A stretch of 17,819 bases of DNA, taken from Leucobacter sp. GTDB taxonomy: Bacteria; Actinomycetota; Actinomycetes; Actinomycetales; Microbacteriaceae. The stretch is from NCBI GenBank assembly GCA_031178565.1, contig JAPSIU010000023.1, positions 1 to 17,819 on the forward strand, written 5' to 3'. Positions 6,471 through 14,167 of this stretch are shown in pieces (position 1 is the stretch's first letter; the number at the start of each line of letters is the position of its first letter). Under the pieces are notes generated by a model. The model was not told the origin of the DNA, did not search any database, and saw only the letters and a list, made by a program, of their open reading frames with translations. Both the position numbers and the translations under genes were made by a program.

Positions 6471-6713
6471 CTATCCCCAGTGCGGCGGTCTGTCCCGCTT
6501 CAGCCGATCCTCGTTGCCGCCGGCGCCCTTCGCACCCCTCGCCCCGTTCCCGCCGCCGCTCTTACCGGATGGGCTCTCGCCCCACCCCTCGGGCCGATCC
6601 TCCGCGGCGCGCGCAGTGAGGGGATGCTCGGACGGGCGCGGATCCACACCCTCCGGCGCGGGCCGCGTCGCTCGCCGGGTTCGACGGGCCGGGCGCTCGG
6701 AGCGATCGCTCAC
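6471..6713 (-). CDS. Small basic hypothetical protein coupled to the helicase-like gene
   Basis: 80 residues: a positively charged N-terminus (SDRSERPARRTRRATRPAPE), the stretch HPLTARAAEDRPEGWGE, a Gly/Ala/Lys-rich linker and the end DRLKRDRPPHWG. I recognise no domain. It is called as a gene because its GTG (6713-6711) overlaps the TGA of the upstream helicase-like gene (6712-6710) as GTGA, a classic coupling arrangement. The ending also looks constrained (two Trp-containing motifs at the ends of a low-complexity middle), and a gene-sized gap remains otherwise. A related short protein ending in 'PPHW(G)' is, from memory only, common in Microbacteriaceae. It may be a partner of the helicase-like protein or a nucleic-acid-binding tail protein. 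Confidence 0.6.
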   Translation of the reverse strand: MSDRSERPARRTRRATRPAPEGVDPRPSEHPLTARAAEDRPEGWGESPSGKSGGGNGARGAKGAGGNEDRLKRDRPPHWG

Positions 6714-9700
6714 GCCTGATCCGTCGCGGTAGCGCCCTCCGCCGGCTCGTATCCGACGATGCGTGCGATCCGACGCGCCACCTCGTCGGGATCCGCGAAG
6801 AGGTCGAAGCTCTGCACGCGGTGATAGTGCCACCCCAGGCGGCGCAGTACCGCCGGACGCAGGCGCAGCGTCTCGCGGAGGCTGTCGCCTCCATCACCGA
6901 GATCGAGGTCGATCGCGATCGCCCGGTCTCCGAGGGAGGCCGCGAGCGGGATGGCGCCGCGATAGTCGATGGCCACGGTGAGGCCGAGAGCCTCCAGGCG
7001 GTCTGCGAGCTCTCCCAGCATCGGATCGCGCTCCGCCGGAAGCGAGAGCGGCTCGGGGTCGGGGTGCTCGAACGCCAGCAGTTCGGCGAGCTCGACGACG
7101 CCGTGCTTGATCCGCGCGGTGTCGAGGTGCTCGGGCTTGAAGCAGCTCACGATGGTCATGGCACGGCGCGCCCGCGTCATCGCGACGGCGAGCAGTCGTT
7201 CTCCGCCGGGCTGACCGAGAGCGCCGAAGTTCGAGAGCACCCGTCCGTGCGGTGTGCGGCCGTACCCGATCGAGAAGATCACACGATCCCGGCTTTGGGC
7301 GGTCGCCTGCTCGAGGGTGAGCACCGCGAACGGCTCCGCCCGCTCCCCCAGCAGGAACTCCCGGTACTGCGGGAACTTCGAGAAGGCCTGCAGCACGGCC
7401 TGGTACACGCGCACCGCATGCCGTTCGCTCGCGGTGATGACCATGAGCGACTCGCCCGCGCGCTCGCTGGCGTGCTCGAGCACCAGCTGCACGACCCGAT
7501 CCACCTCGGCGTCGGTGCTCTCGACCGCGCCCGTCTGCTGATCCGGCAGACCCTGACCGCCGGGCACGAACTCGTAGGTGAGGCTCGAGTGCCCGAGGAA
7601 GCTCCCGGCCCACGGCATCGACTGGATCGCGCCGTCGTAGAAGCGGGTGTTCACCAGGTTCGTGAGGTCCTCGCCGCCCGCGCGGTAGCTGCGGGTCAGC
7701 GTCAGGGTCGGCAGCACCTCGCCCAGCTGCGCGAACGCGGATCTGGAGTGCAGCTCCTCGGCGACCACCGCGGTCTCCTCCTCTGCGGGGGTCCCCACCG
7801 AGATCTCGAAGCGCGACGGCGTCTGCGTCATGGTGTCGCCGAACGCGACGACCTGCTGCGCGCGACGGATCGCGCCGATGTTCTCGACCAGGGTCGTCGC
7901 CCCGGCGTCGACCAGGAGCACCGCGTCGAAGCGCATCGCGTCGGGCAGCTGCGCCACCTCGTAGGGAGACATCGTCCAGACGGGCGCCAGCACGCGGAGC
8001 AGATTGGAGGCCCGCTGCACGAGCGCCGAGGCGGACGTGTAGCCGCTTCTCAGCGCCTCCCGCAGCGCGAGCGCCTCCTGCTTGTAGTCGAGTACCGCCA
8101 CGCGCCAGGCATCGGCGAGCGACGACGCGAGCAGGGCCCCGTTGGCACCCGCGTGGGCGTCGTCGACGAGCCGGAAATCGGCTTCGAGGCGCTCGATCAC
8201 TCCCGTGTTCGCGCTGAGCAGGGCAGGGTTCGTCTGCAGCATCCGCTCGAGCGCCGACTGCCACCAGGCCAGCTCGAGCTCGGCGGCCACGTCCGCCGCG
8301 GGCACGTGCCTCGCTGAGAGGTCGTCGAGCAGCGGCTCCAGGTGCGAGGCGCGGAGGCGCTCCACGATCGTCGTGCGCTCCTGGATGTTCTGCAGCGCCT
8401 CCGACTCGCGGGCGAGATCCGAGATGCGGTTCGCGAGCCCGGCCAGCGAGAGATTCTTCAGGCGGTCCGCGTCGCCGACCGTTCCGAGCACACGATCGAG
8501 CTCGTCCAGATCCTGGTAGGCCGACTGGAAGGCCACGACGACGTCGGCGATGCCGAGCGGGACCTCCGGTCGCGCGCCCACGACGGTCGTGTAGCGCTGC
8601 CACAGCACCCGCTGCTGCTGGATCTGCACGAGCCGCGAGTACATGTCCGTGATGTGCACGCCGGGGCGCACATACTCCCGCGCGAGCTTGCGGAGACGCC
8701 GCTTGTTCGCCGACGACATGTCGTCGCCGCCTCGTGGGGCGTGCGCCGCGATCACCTCGGTGAGCGAGCGGTCGTACACCTCCGGGGTGAAGCGGTCGAG
8801 GGTGTCGCGGATCCCCATGAGCAGCCGCAGGTAGACCCCGAGCTCCGCGACGGTCTCGTAGGGTCGCATGGAGGTCTGGCCGATCACCTCGTTCGCCATC
8901 GAGATGAGGCGCGGCAGCTGCGACTCGGCGAGGTCCACCGCGAGGCCGTAGGCCTTGCGGGCCTCCTCCGTCGTGCTGAAGTTCACCCCGTACCAGGGGG
9001 AATCCTCCGGCCCGTACTGGAACTGGCCGAGGCGCGCCACCTCCGTGAGATCCTCCGCGACGGAGGAGCGGTCGAGGGTGAGCTGGCCGAGAGCCTGGTC
9101 GTCGAGGCGGACCGTCGTGGTCGGGGGCCGCTCGCTCAGCGCCAGGAGCGTGAGCTTGCGCAGCGCTTCGAGGGGGGAGATGCCGAAGCGCTCGTCGGCC
9201 GCGGACAGCGCGGTCTGGTAGTCGAGCAGCACGCTCCGCAGGCGCGTGAGCGCCTCGTCGACGTCGCGCAGCTGTTCCGGCCGCGCGTTCTCATTGCGGC
9301 TGATCGACTCCACCAGGTTCCGGCGCAGGCGGCGGGGACTCACCGAGAGCCCCGCGAGACCGGCGCGGGTGAGCCGGTGCGTGATCCCGTCGAGGGTCGC
9401 GCGGCGCGGCGAGACCACGAGCACGTGCTTGCCCGCGCGCACGAGGCTGCCGATCGCGTTGACCACGGTCTGCGTGCCCCCGGTTCCCGGGAGGGTGTGC
9501 ACGACGAGCGAGTGCCCGGCATCGATCTGGGCGAGCACGTCGTCCTGCTCGGCGTCGGCATCGTAGAGGTAGCGATCGGTGTCGGGAGCCCGCTCGTCGG
9601 GCGGCGTCGCGCTCACCGGCCGGTAGGACTCCGCGAGCCGGCGCCTGGCCGGCTCGTTGCCGCACACCGCCGCCAGGATCGGCGAGTCGAGGTCCGTCGC

Positions 9701-10501
9701 GTCGGCGACCATGAGCTGCGAGACGTTGTGGAAGGAGGAGACGACGAGGCGGGGCTGCACGACGAAGCCCGGCACACCCGCCACCATCTGCCGGAGACGA
9801 TCGATCACGGGCTGCGGCTTGAACACCCCCTCCGACTGCGAGAGCTCGATGAGCGTGCGCGCGTCGAGGTTGAGGCCGAACTGCTCGCGGAGCACGCGGA
9901 TGAGTTCCGAGTTCACCACGGGGAACTGCTTGAGCTTCAGTTCGAAGTCGCGCCCGTAGCGGCGGATCGCGAGCGGGCGGAGCAGCACGGGAGCGCAGAA
10001 GTCCTCGCCCTCGAAGTTCCACTTCGCGATCCCCACTCCGAGGTTCACAGTCTCGAGGCCGCGCACCGTGCGCATCTCGATCGCCTTGTCCGTCACCCGG
10101 CCGGCCGCTGCCCGCGCGTGGCGGAGAGCGAGGTCGTCGCGGATCAGCGCGGAGAGCAGGATCTTGTTGCCCGTGATGAACTGCGGCAGCCCGCCCGGGT
10201 GAGTGGTGGAGAGCTCGATCCGGTTGGCGGGCCGGTCGTCGAAGTGGAGCAGCGGGTTCCGGCCTCCGATGCCCGCGAGCTCCCTGCGCCACGCCGCGTG
10301 CTCGTCGGCGTAGGTGTCGACCAGGGAGACGAGGCCGGTCAACTGCTCGCTCGCGCCGGTCTCCACGTCCTTCTCCTCGGATCCGGGCGCCGTCGCGAGG
10401 GCGCCCTCGTTGCGGGGATGCACCGCCTCAGCGGGCTTCCCGGCACCGTTCTCGCCGCGACCCTTGTCTTCCGGTCGCCGTCGCCGATCAACACTCCACA
10501 C
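6710..10501 (-). CDS. DUF4011 / SF1-helicase-like protein with degenerate ATPase and nuclease motifs
   Basis: 1263 residues. The N-terminal ~75-180 contain a DUF4011-like IGGRNPLLHF motif. The helicase core follows, with LPGTGGTQT at 337-345 (the Walker A lysine position is G342), VLLVDAGAT at 861-869 (DE replaced by D865-A866), motif III FGDTMTQTP (887-895), LTRSYR (935-940), motif V LTLEQATAQSRDRVIFS (QG replaced by QA, 1061-1077) and an intact motif VI AVAMTRARR. A C-terminal restriction-endonuclease-like fold (1165-1248, ending GWHYHRVQSFDLFADPDEVA) resembles the Vsr/MTES_1575 type, but the D and ExK positions are not recognisable. Such DUF4011-helicase-Vsr proteins occur in anti-phage Hhe-type systems; this copy looks enzymatically dead. 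GTG 10501 is preferred because TAGGGT (10513-10508) lies 6 bases upstream. It overlaps the 80-residue gene by 4 bases. Confidence 0.85.
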   Translation of the reverse strand: MWSVDRRRRPEDKGRGENGAGKPAEAVHPRNEGALATAPGSEEKDVETGASEQLTGLVSLVDTYADEHAAWRRELAGIGGRNPLLHFDDRPANRIELSTTHPGGLPQFITGNKILLSALIRDDLALRHARAAAGRVTDKAIEMRTVRGLETVNLGVGIAKWNFEGEDFCAPVLLRPLAIRRYGRDFELKLKQFPVVNSELIRVLREQFGLNLDARTLIELSQSEGVFKPQPVIDRLRQMVAGVPGFVVQPRLVVSSFHNVSQLMVADATDLDSPILAAVCGNEPARRRLAESYRPVSATPPDERAPDTDRYLYDADAEQDDVLAQIDAGHSLVVHTLPGTGGTQTVVNAIGSLVRAGKHVLVVSPRRATLDGITHRLTRAGLAGLSVSPRRLRRNLVESISRNENARPEQLRDVDEALTRLRSVLLDYQTALSAADERFGISPLEALRKLTLLALSERPPTTTVRLDDQALGQLTLDRSSVAEDLTEVARLGQFQYGPEDSPWYGVNFSTTEEARKAYGLAVDLAESQLPRLISMANEVIGQTSMRPYETVAELGVYLRLLMGIRDTLDRFTPEVYDRSLTEVIAAHAPRGGDDMSSANKRRLRKLAREYVRPGVHITDMYSRLVQIQQQRVLWQRYTTVVGARPEVPLGIADVVVAFQSAYQDLDELDRVLGTVGDADRLKNLSLAGLANRISDLARESEALQNIQERTTIVERLRASHLEPLLDDLSARHVPAADVAAELELAWWQSALERMLQTNPALLSANTGVIERLEADFRLVDDAHAGANGALLASSLADAWRVAVLDYKQEALALREALRSGYTSASALVQRASNLLRVLAPVWTMSPYEVAQLPDAMRFDAVLLVDAGATTLVENIGAIRRAQQVVAFGDTMTQTPSRFEISVGTPAEEETAVVAEELHSRSAFAQLGEVLPTLTLTRSYRAGGEDLTNLVNTRFYDGAIQSMPWAGSFLGHSSLTYEFVPGGQGLPDQQTGAVESTDAEVDRVVQLVLEHASERAGESLMVITASERHAVRVYQAVLQAFSKFPQYREFLLGERAEPFAVLTLEQATAQSRDRVIFSIGYGRTPHGRVLSNFGALGQPGGERLLAVAMTRARRAMTIVSCFKPEHLDTARIKHGVVELAELLAFEHPDPEPLSLPAERDPMLGELADRLEALGLTVAIDYRGAIPLAASLGDRAIAIDLDLGDGGDSLRETLRLRPAVLRRLGWHYHRVQSFDLFADPDEVARRIARIVGYEPAEGATATDQA

Positions 10502-10507
10502 ACCGCC

Positions 10508-10513
10508 ACCCTA
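10508..10513 (-). promoter_or_regulatory. -10 box of the helicase-like gene
   Basis: TAGGGT on the minus strand, 6 bases before the GTG at 10501, predicts a leaderless transcript. No canonical -35 at 16-18 bases; the nearest TTGCGG is 20 bases away. Confidence 0.45.
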
Positions 10514-10567
10514 AGCGGTGCACGGGGGAATCGCCGCAATCACGCCGGTGTTTCGCGGCGGTCGCGC

Positions 10568-11935
10568 CTACCGAGCCGTGGGAACGCCGGTCTTCGCCGT
10601 GACCACCGGGTCGGCCACCGCCACCTCTCCGCTGCGGAGCCGCGCGAGGCCACGCATGAGGTGATACACCGCGATGGCCGCCAGCGTGCCGAGCGCGATG
10701 CCGTTGAAGACGACCGAACCGAGCTGGAGCGTGAAGTCGGCGATGCCGACGATGAGCGGGATCGCAGCCGAGAACTGATTGATGGGCTTCGAGAAGTCGA
10801 CCCTGTTGTCGATCCAGATCTTCACGCCGATCAGGCCGATGAGGCCGTAGAGCGCCACCGTCACGCCGCCGAGCACCGCGGGCGGGACGGAGAAGATCAC
10901 GGCGCCGATCTTGGGCGAGAAGCTGAGCAGAATCGCGATCGTGCCCGCGATCCAGTAGGCCGCCGTGGAGTAGACACGGGTCGCCGCCATCACACCGATG
11001 TTCTCGCCGTACGTCGTCGTGCCGGATCCTCCGCCGAAGCCGGCGAGCACGGTCGAGACGCCGTCGGCGAGCAGCGCGCGCCCCGTCACGGCGTCGAGGT
11101 CGCGATCGATCATCAGGCCCACGCTCTTCACGTGCCCGACATTCTCGGCGAGGAGCACGAGGACGACGGGCAGGAAGGCGGGCAGGAGGCCCCACAGCGA
11201 CGGATCCGCGAACGGGTTGCCGACGGCGTGGAAGGCGGGCAGCCCGATCCACGCCGCCTCGCCCACGGCGGCGAAGTCCACGAGGCCGACCGCGATCGCG
11301 GCGACGTACCCCACGGCCATCCCGAGCACGATCGAGAGCCGGCCGATGAGGCCTCGGAAGACGACGGTGATGAGCAGGATCGCGACGATCGTGACGAGAG
11401 CGATGGTCGACGAGAGCGCCTGGTCCACGTCGGGGTTGTTGGCCGGGTCGCCGTTCCAGTTGTTCTTCACCGCCGGGGCGAGGTTGAAGCCGATGAGCGC
11501 CACGATCGCACCCATCACGACGGGCGGCATGAGCGCGTTGATCCAGCCCGTGCCGAAGCGGTGGACGACGAGCCCGACGATCGCCATCAGCACGCCGATG
11601 GCGAGGATGCCGAACGATGCGCGCGCGAGATCCCCTCCGCCCGCGGTCGCGGCCATGATCGGGGCGATGAACGCGAACGACGAGCCGAGGTAGCTCGGCA
11701 GACGGTTGCCCGTGATGAGCAGGAAGAGCAGCGTGCCGAGTCCCGAGAAGAAGAGGGTCGCGGTCGGGCTGAACCCGGTGATGAGCGGCACGAGGAAGGT
11801 CGCGCCGAACATCGCGACCACGTGCTGGGCGCCGAAGCCGACCGTGCGCGGCCACGTCATGCGCTCCTCGGGGAGGACGATCGCGTCGGGCGAGACGCGC
11901 TTGCCGTCTCCGTGCAGCTTCCAGGGCAGGGCCAT
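10568..11935 (-). CDS. NCS2-family uracil/xanthine permease
   Basis: 455 residues, mostly hydrophobic, with about 12-14 membrane helices. A proton-coupled nucleobase importer in the cytoplasmic membrane. Family marks: GFGAQHVVAMFGATFLVPLI (the NCS2 'QH' region), SGLGTLLFLLITGNRLPSYLG, LLAENVGHVKSVG with the substrate-binding Glu, and GGSGTTTYGENIGVMAATRV with the second Glu/Asn site, as in UraA. This motif set favours uracil over purines, but specificity is inferred. Start ATG 11935 has a good ribosome binding site (GAAGGAG, 6 bases upstream); a TTG at 11983 would overlap the promoter. A -10 box TAGGAT at 11990-11985 implies a leader of about 43 bases. Located downstream of the oxidase-cupin pair, probably as its own transcription unit. 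Confidence 0.9.
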   Translation of the reverse strand: MALPWKLHGDGKRVSPDAIVLPEERMTWPRTVGFGAQHVVAMFGATFLVPLITGFSPTATLFFSGLGTLLFLLITGNRLPSYLGSSFAFIAPIMAATAGGGDLARASFGILAIGVLMAIVGLVVHRFGTGWINALMPPVVMGAIVALIGFNLAPAVKNNWNGDPANNPDVDQALSSTIALVTIVAILLITVVFRGLIGRLSIVLGMAVGYVAAIAVGLVDFAAVGEAAWIGLPAFHAVGNPFADPSLWGLLPAFLPVVLVLLAENVGHVKSVGLMIDRDLDAVTGRALLADGVSTVLAGFGGGSGTTTYGENIGVMAATRVYSTAAYWIAGTIAILLSFSPKIGAVIFSVPPAVLGGVTVALYGLIGLIGVKIWIDNRVDFSKPINQFSAAIPLIVGIADFTLQLGSVVFNGIALGTLAAIAVYHLMRGLARLRSGEVAVADPVVTAKTGVPTAR

Positions 11936-11984
11936 CGGGGCTCCTTCGCGGGGGTCGGGATCGGCACGCTCGCGCCAACGCAAT

Positions 11985-11990
11985 ATCCTA
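11985..11990 (-). promoter_or_regulatory. -10 box of the NCS2 permease gene
   Basis: TAGGAT, with predicted start near 11978, about 43 bases before the ATG. This is a leadered gene with a ribosome binding site. No clear -35 hexamer. Confidence 0.4.
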
Positions 11991-12056
11991 GTCCGCTACC
12001 GCGCGATCCTCACCGAATCACGGAACGGGCGGGCGACGAGCACGGCGGGTGCACTG

Positions 12057-12431
12057 CTATCCGGCTGCGAGATAGACCTTGCGGATGTGGTCCTCGACGG
12101 TCCAGCGGGTGCGGGTGCCGGCGACGAGGCGCATGACGTCGCCCGGACCCACCTGCACCGTGCGGCCGGGTTCGACACCGGGGCCGCCGAGCAGCTCGAT
12201 CGTCGCTCCGCCTGAGAGCACGACGAAGAGCTCGTCCACCTCGGTGTCGGTCACGACGCCCTCGCGCAGCTCCCAGATGCCCGCCTCGGCGTCGCCGACG
12301 GACCCGAGCTCGACGATCCCCTGGGCCGGGGATCCCGAGACGGTGTCCTCGGCGGGCACGGGATCGAGCTGCACCTCGGCGCGGATCCCGTGCACCACGG
12401 CGTTCTCGCCCGGCGGCAGCAGCGCGCTCAT
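12057..12431 (-). CDS. Cupin-domain protein (DUF861/cupin_3 type)
   Basis: 124 residues, one small beta-barrel. GIWELREGVVTDTEVDELFV then VLSGGATIELLGGPGVEPGR and VQVGPGDVMRLVAGTRTRWT fit the cupin_3 pattern of (R)-hydroxy-acid and amine-linked cupins (EutQ-like). A metal-binding His set is not complete (only E/D/T positions are seen in the first motif), so it may bind a ligand rather than catalyse. It overlaps the oxidase stop as ATGA (ATG 12431-12429), so the pair is translationally coupled and probably works on the same substrate. A cupin beside a PuuB-like oxidase is a frequent pairing in amine catabolism; the specific job is not known. Confidence 0.82.
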   Translation of the reverse strand: MSALLPPGENAVVHGIRAEVQLDPVPAEDTVSGSPAQGIVELGSVGDAEAGIWELREGVVTDTEVDELFVVLSGGATIELLGGPGVEPGRTVQVGPGDVMRLVAGTRTRWTVEDHIRKVYLAAG

Positions 12432-13849
12432 GAGTCGAACCCCAGCCCGAGGGCGTCGAGGGTCTTGAGGAGCGCATTGCGCTTGCCGCCGTTGTGGTCG
12501 GCCCGATCGAGGGACCAGCGGGTGAGGTTGATGCCGACGGAGGCGGCGGGCTCGGGCGGGAACGGGAGCGGCATCTCCTTGACCATCTGCAGCTCGGTGC
12601 GCTCCGTGATCCGCCCCTCGAGACGGTCGACGATGACGTCGGCCGCGAAGTGCGTGGCGCCGACCCCGAGCCCGGTGAAACCTGCGACGTACTGCACACG
12701 GCCTCCGTGCGCCTGACCGAAGAAGGCGCAGAATCGGGTCGAGGTGTCGATCGCCCCCGCCCAGCGGTGGGTGAACCTGACGCCCGCGAGCTGCGGGAAG
12801 GTCGTGAAGAAGTGGCTCGCGAGCTTCCGGTGGCTTTCGATCCGATCCTCGTACTCGCGCTTGATGCGCCCGCCCGCGAAGTAGACGGCGTCGTAACCGC
12901 CCCACAGGATCCGGTTGTCCTTCGTGAGCCGCGAGTAGTGGAACTGATTCGCCATGTCGGCGAGCCCCTCCCGGCCCTCCCACCCGATCGAGGCGAGCTG
13001 CTCGTCGGTGAGGGGCTCCGTCATGAGCACGTAATCGTAGACGGGGACCGTGTGGAAGGCGTAGCGCTTGAGCAGCGAGGGGAAGACGTTCGTGCAGAGC
13101 GCCGCGCGATCCGCCGTCACGGTGCCCCGCTCGGTCTCGAGCCGGATCGGGGCGTCCGCTCCTGCGTCGAGGCGATTCACGGGGGTCTGCTCGTGGATCT
13201 CGACCCCGATCGCCGCCGCGTGCCGCGCGAGCTCTGCGGCGAGCTTCGCCGGGTGCAGGTTGGCGTTCTCGCGCGGCGAGAACTCTCCCCCGAGGAACGT
13301 GGGGGATGCGATCCGCTCCCGCACCTGCCGCTCGTCGAGTGCGATGACGTGCGGATCCTCGCTCTCCCCGAGCCACTCGGTCTGGTAGGGCTCGTTGGCG
13401 ACCGAGAGCTGACCGGTGCGCTCGAAGTCGACATCGAGGCCGTGCTCTTCGATGAAGCGCTCGATGGCGTCGAGATTCTCGTAGCCCAGGCGCCGCAGCG
13501 TGCCCGTCTCATCCGGCCAGCGGGATTCCGCGTTCGGTTCGCCGTGGGTGATGCTCGCCTCGCAGAACCCGCCGTTGCGACCCGATGCCGCCCACCCGAC
13601 GCGGACGGCCTCGAGCAGCACCACCCGGCGTTCCGGGTGCTCGGTCTTGAGCTTGATCGCGGTCCACAGCCCGGCGAAGCCTCCGCCGACGACCGCGTCG
13701 TCGACTCGCGCATCGCCGTCGAGCGCGGGGTACCGCTCAGCGCTTCCGGCGACGTCGTCGGTCCAGAAGCAGCCGAGCCTGGTCGACGCGAGCGAGTCGT
13801 CGACGACCTTCGCGTCGGGCCGGTGCGTTTCGAAAATGGTGGGTTGCAT
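12428..13849 (-). CDS. FAD-dependent amine oxidoreductase (DAO family, PuuB/OrdL-like)
   Basis: 473 residues. Oxidises a secondary or primary amine, such as gamma-glutamylputrescine or a glycine derivative, with FAD in the cytosol. The N-terminus has the FAD-binding AVVGGGFAGLWTAIKLK (GGGFAG at 55-60) with the ribose-binding E80, then the subgroup motif GWAASGRNGGFCEASITHG (85 onward), typical of PuuB/OrdL. The C-terminal GRVQYVAGFTGLGVGATHFA is the second FAD contact. ATG 13849 is chosen over an upstream in-frame GTG (13888), because a ribosome binding site (GAGGAC) directly precedes it and family members start near here. Coupled to the cupin by a 4-base overlap. The upstream palindrome at 13900-13928 suggests a local regulator. 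The substrate is unproven. Confidence 0.88.
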   Translation of the reverse strand: MQPTIFETHRPDAKVVDDSLASTRLGCFWTDDVAGSAERYPALDGDARVDDAVVGGGFAGLWTAIKLKTEHPERRVVLLEAVRVGWAASGRNGGFCEASITHGEPNAESRWPDETGTLRRLGYENLDAIERFIEEHGLDVDFERTGQLSVANEPYQTEWLGESEDPHVIALDERQVRERIASPTFLGGEFSPRENANLHPAKLAAELARHAAAIGVEIHEQTPVNRLDAGADAPIRLETERGTVTADRAALCTNVFPSLLKRYAFHTVPVYDYVLMTEPLTDEQLASIGWEGREGLADMANQFHYSRLTKDNRILWGGYDAVYFAGGRIKREYEDRIESHRKLASHFFTTFPQLAGVRFTHRWAGAIDTSTRFCAFFGQAHGGRVQYVAGFTGLGVGATHFAADVIVDRLEGRITERTELQMVKEMPLPFPPEPAASVGINLTRWSLDRADHNGGKRNALLKTLDALGLGFDS

Positions 13850-13899
13850 GGGGTCCTCGTCCTCGGTGTCCTCTCGATCCTCGCACATCGGGATCGACC

Positions 13900-13928
13900 T
13901 GTAAACGAAACTGTCAACGTCGTTTACA
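13900..13928. promoter_or_regulatory. 29-bp interrupted palindrome upstream of the oxidase-cupin genes
   Basis: TGTAAACG (13900-13907) and CGTTTACA (13921-13928) are perfect 8-bp inverted arms, 21 bp apart start to start (two helical turns), with 13 bases between them. The minus-strand TTGACA (13917-13912) lies between the arms and would be a good -35. A bound repressor would cover the promoter. The half-site resembles LacI-type operators, though those are usually not split. Confidence 0.5.
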
Positions 13929-13951
13929 ACGGAGGGACGGCGCTCCCGCGC

Positions 13952-14167
13952 CTATTGCGTTCCCGGAGGTTTCATGATCGCTCCGGTGGCCAACCCCATG
14001 GCGAGGCCCGCCGGCACCCACAACCAGAACTGCGTGAGGGCGCCGAGAACGACGCCCACGATCGCACCCATCACGATGCCGACGATGATCTGCTTGCGCC
14101 TCGCATCCGGCGACGGGCCGTTCTTCCCATCATTCTGCTTCCGCCCGCGATCCGACCCCTTGCTCAT
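13952..14167 (-). CDS. Small two-helix membrane protein (hypothetical)
   Basis: 71 residues. A basic, hydrophilic head (SKGSDRGRKQNDGKNGPSPD) precedes two hydrophobic segments, IIVGIVMGAIVGVVLGALTQ and WLWVPAGLAMGLATGAIMKP. The regular small residues (Gly/Ala every 3-4) point to tightly packed helices of the glycine-zipper type. No known family is recognised. The ATG (14167-14165) overlaps the TGA of the CYTH gene (14166-14164), so translation can be coupled. A TAGGCT (14179-14174) 6 bases upstream, inside the CYTH reading frame, also allows its own leaderless start. The gene is well supported by length, codon pattern and arrangement; the function is unknown. Confidence 0.72.
   Translation of the reverse strand: MSKGSDRGRKQNDGKNGPSPDARRKQIIVGIVMGAIVGVVLGALTQFWLWVPAGLAMGLATGAIMKPPGTQ

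Noticed and set aside
8342..12136. A 1264-codon open frame on the plus strand
   Set aside because: It runs antisense across the helicase-like gene and the permease; its product is Arg/Glu/His/Asp-rich with no domain and no promoter or ribosome binding site. It is a high-GC shadow frame.
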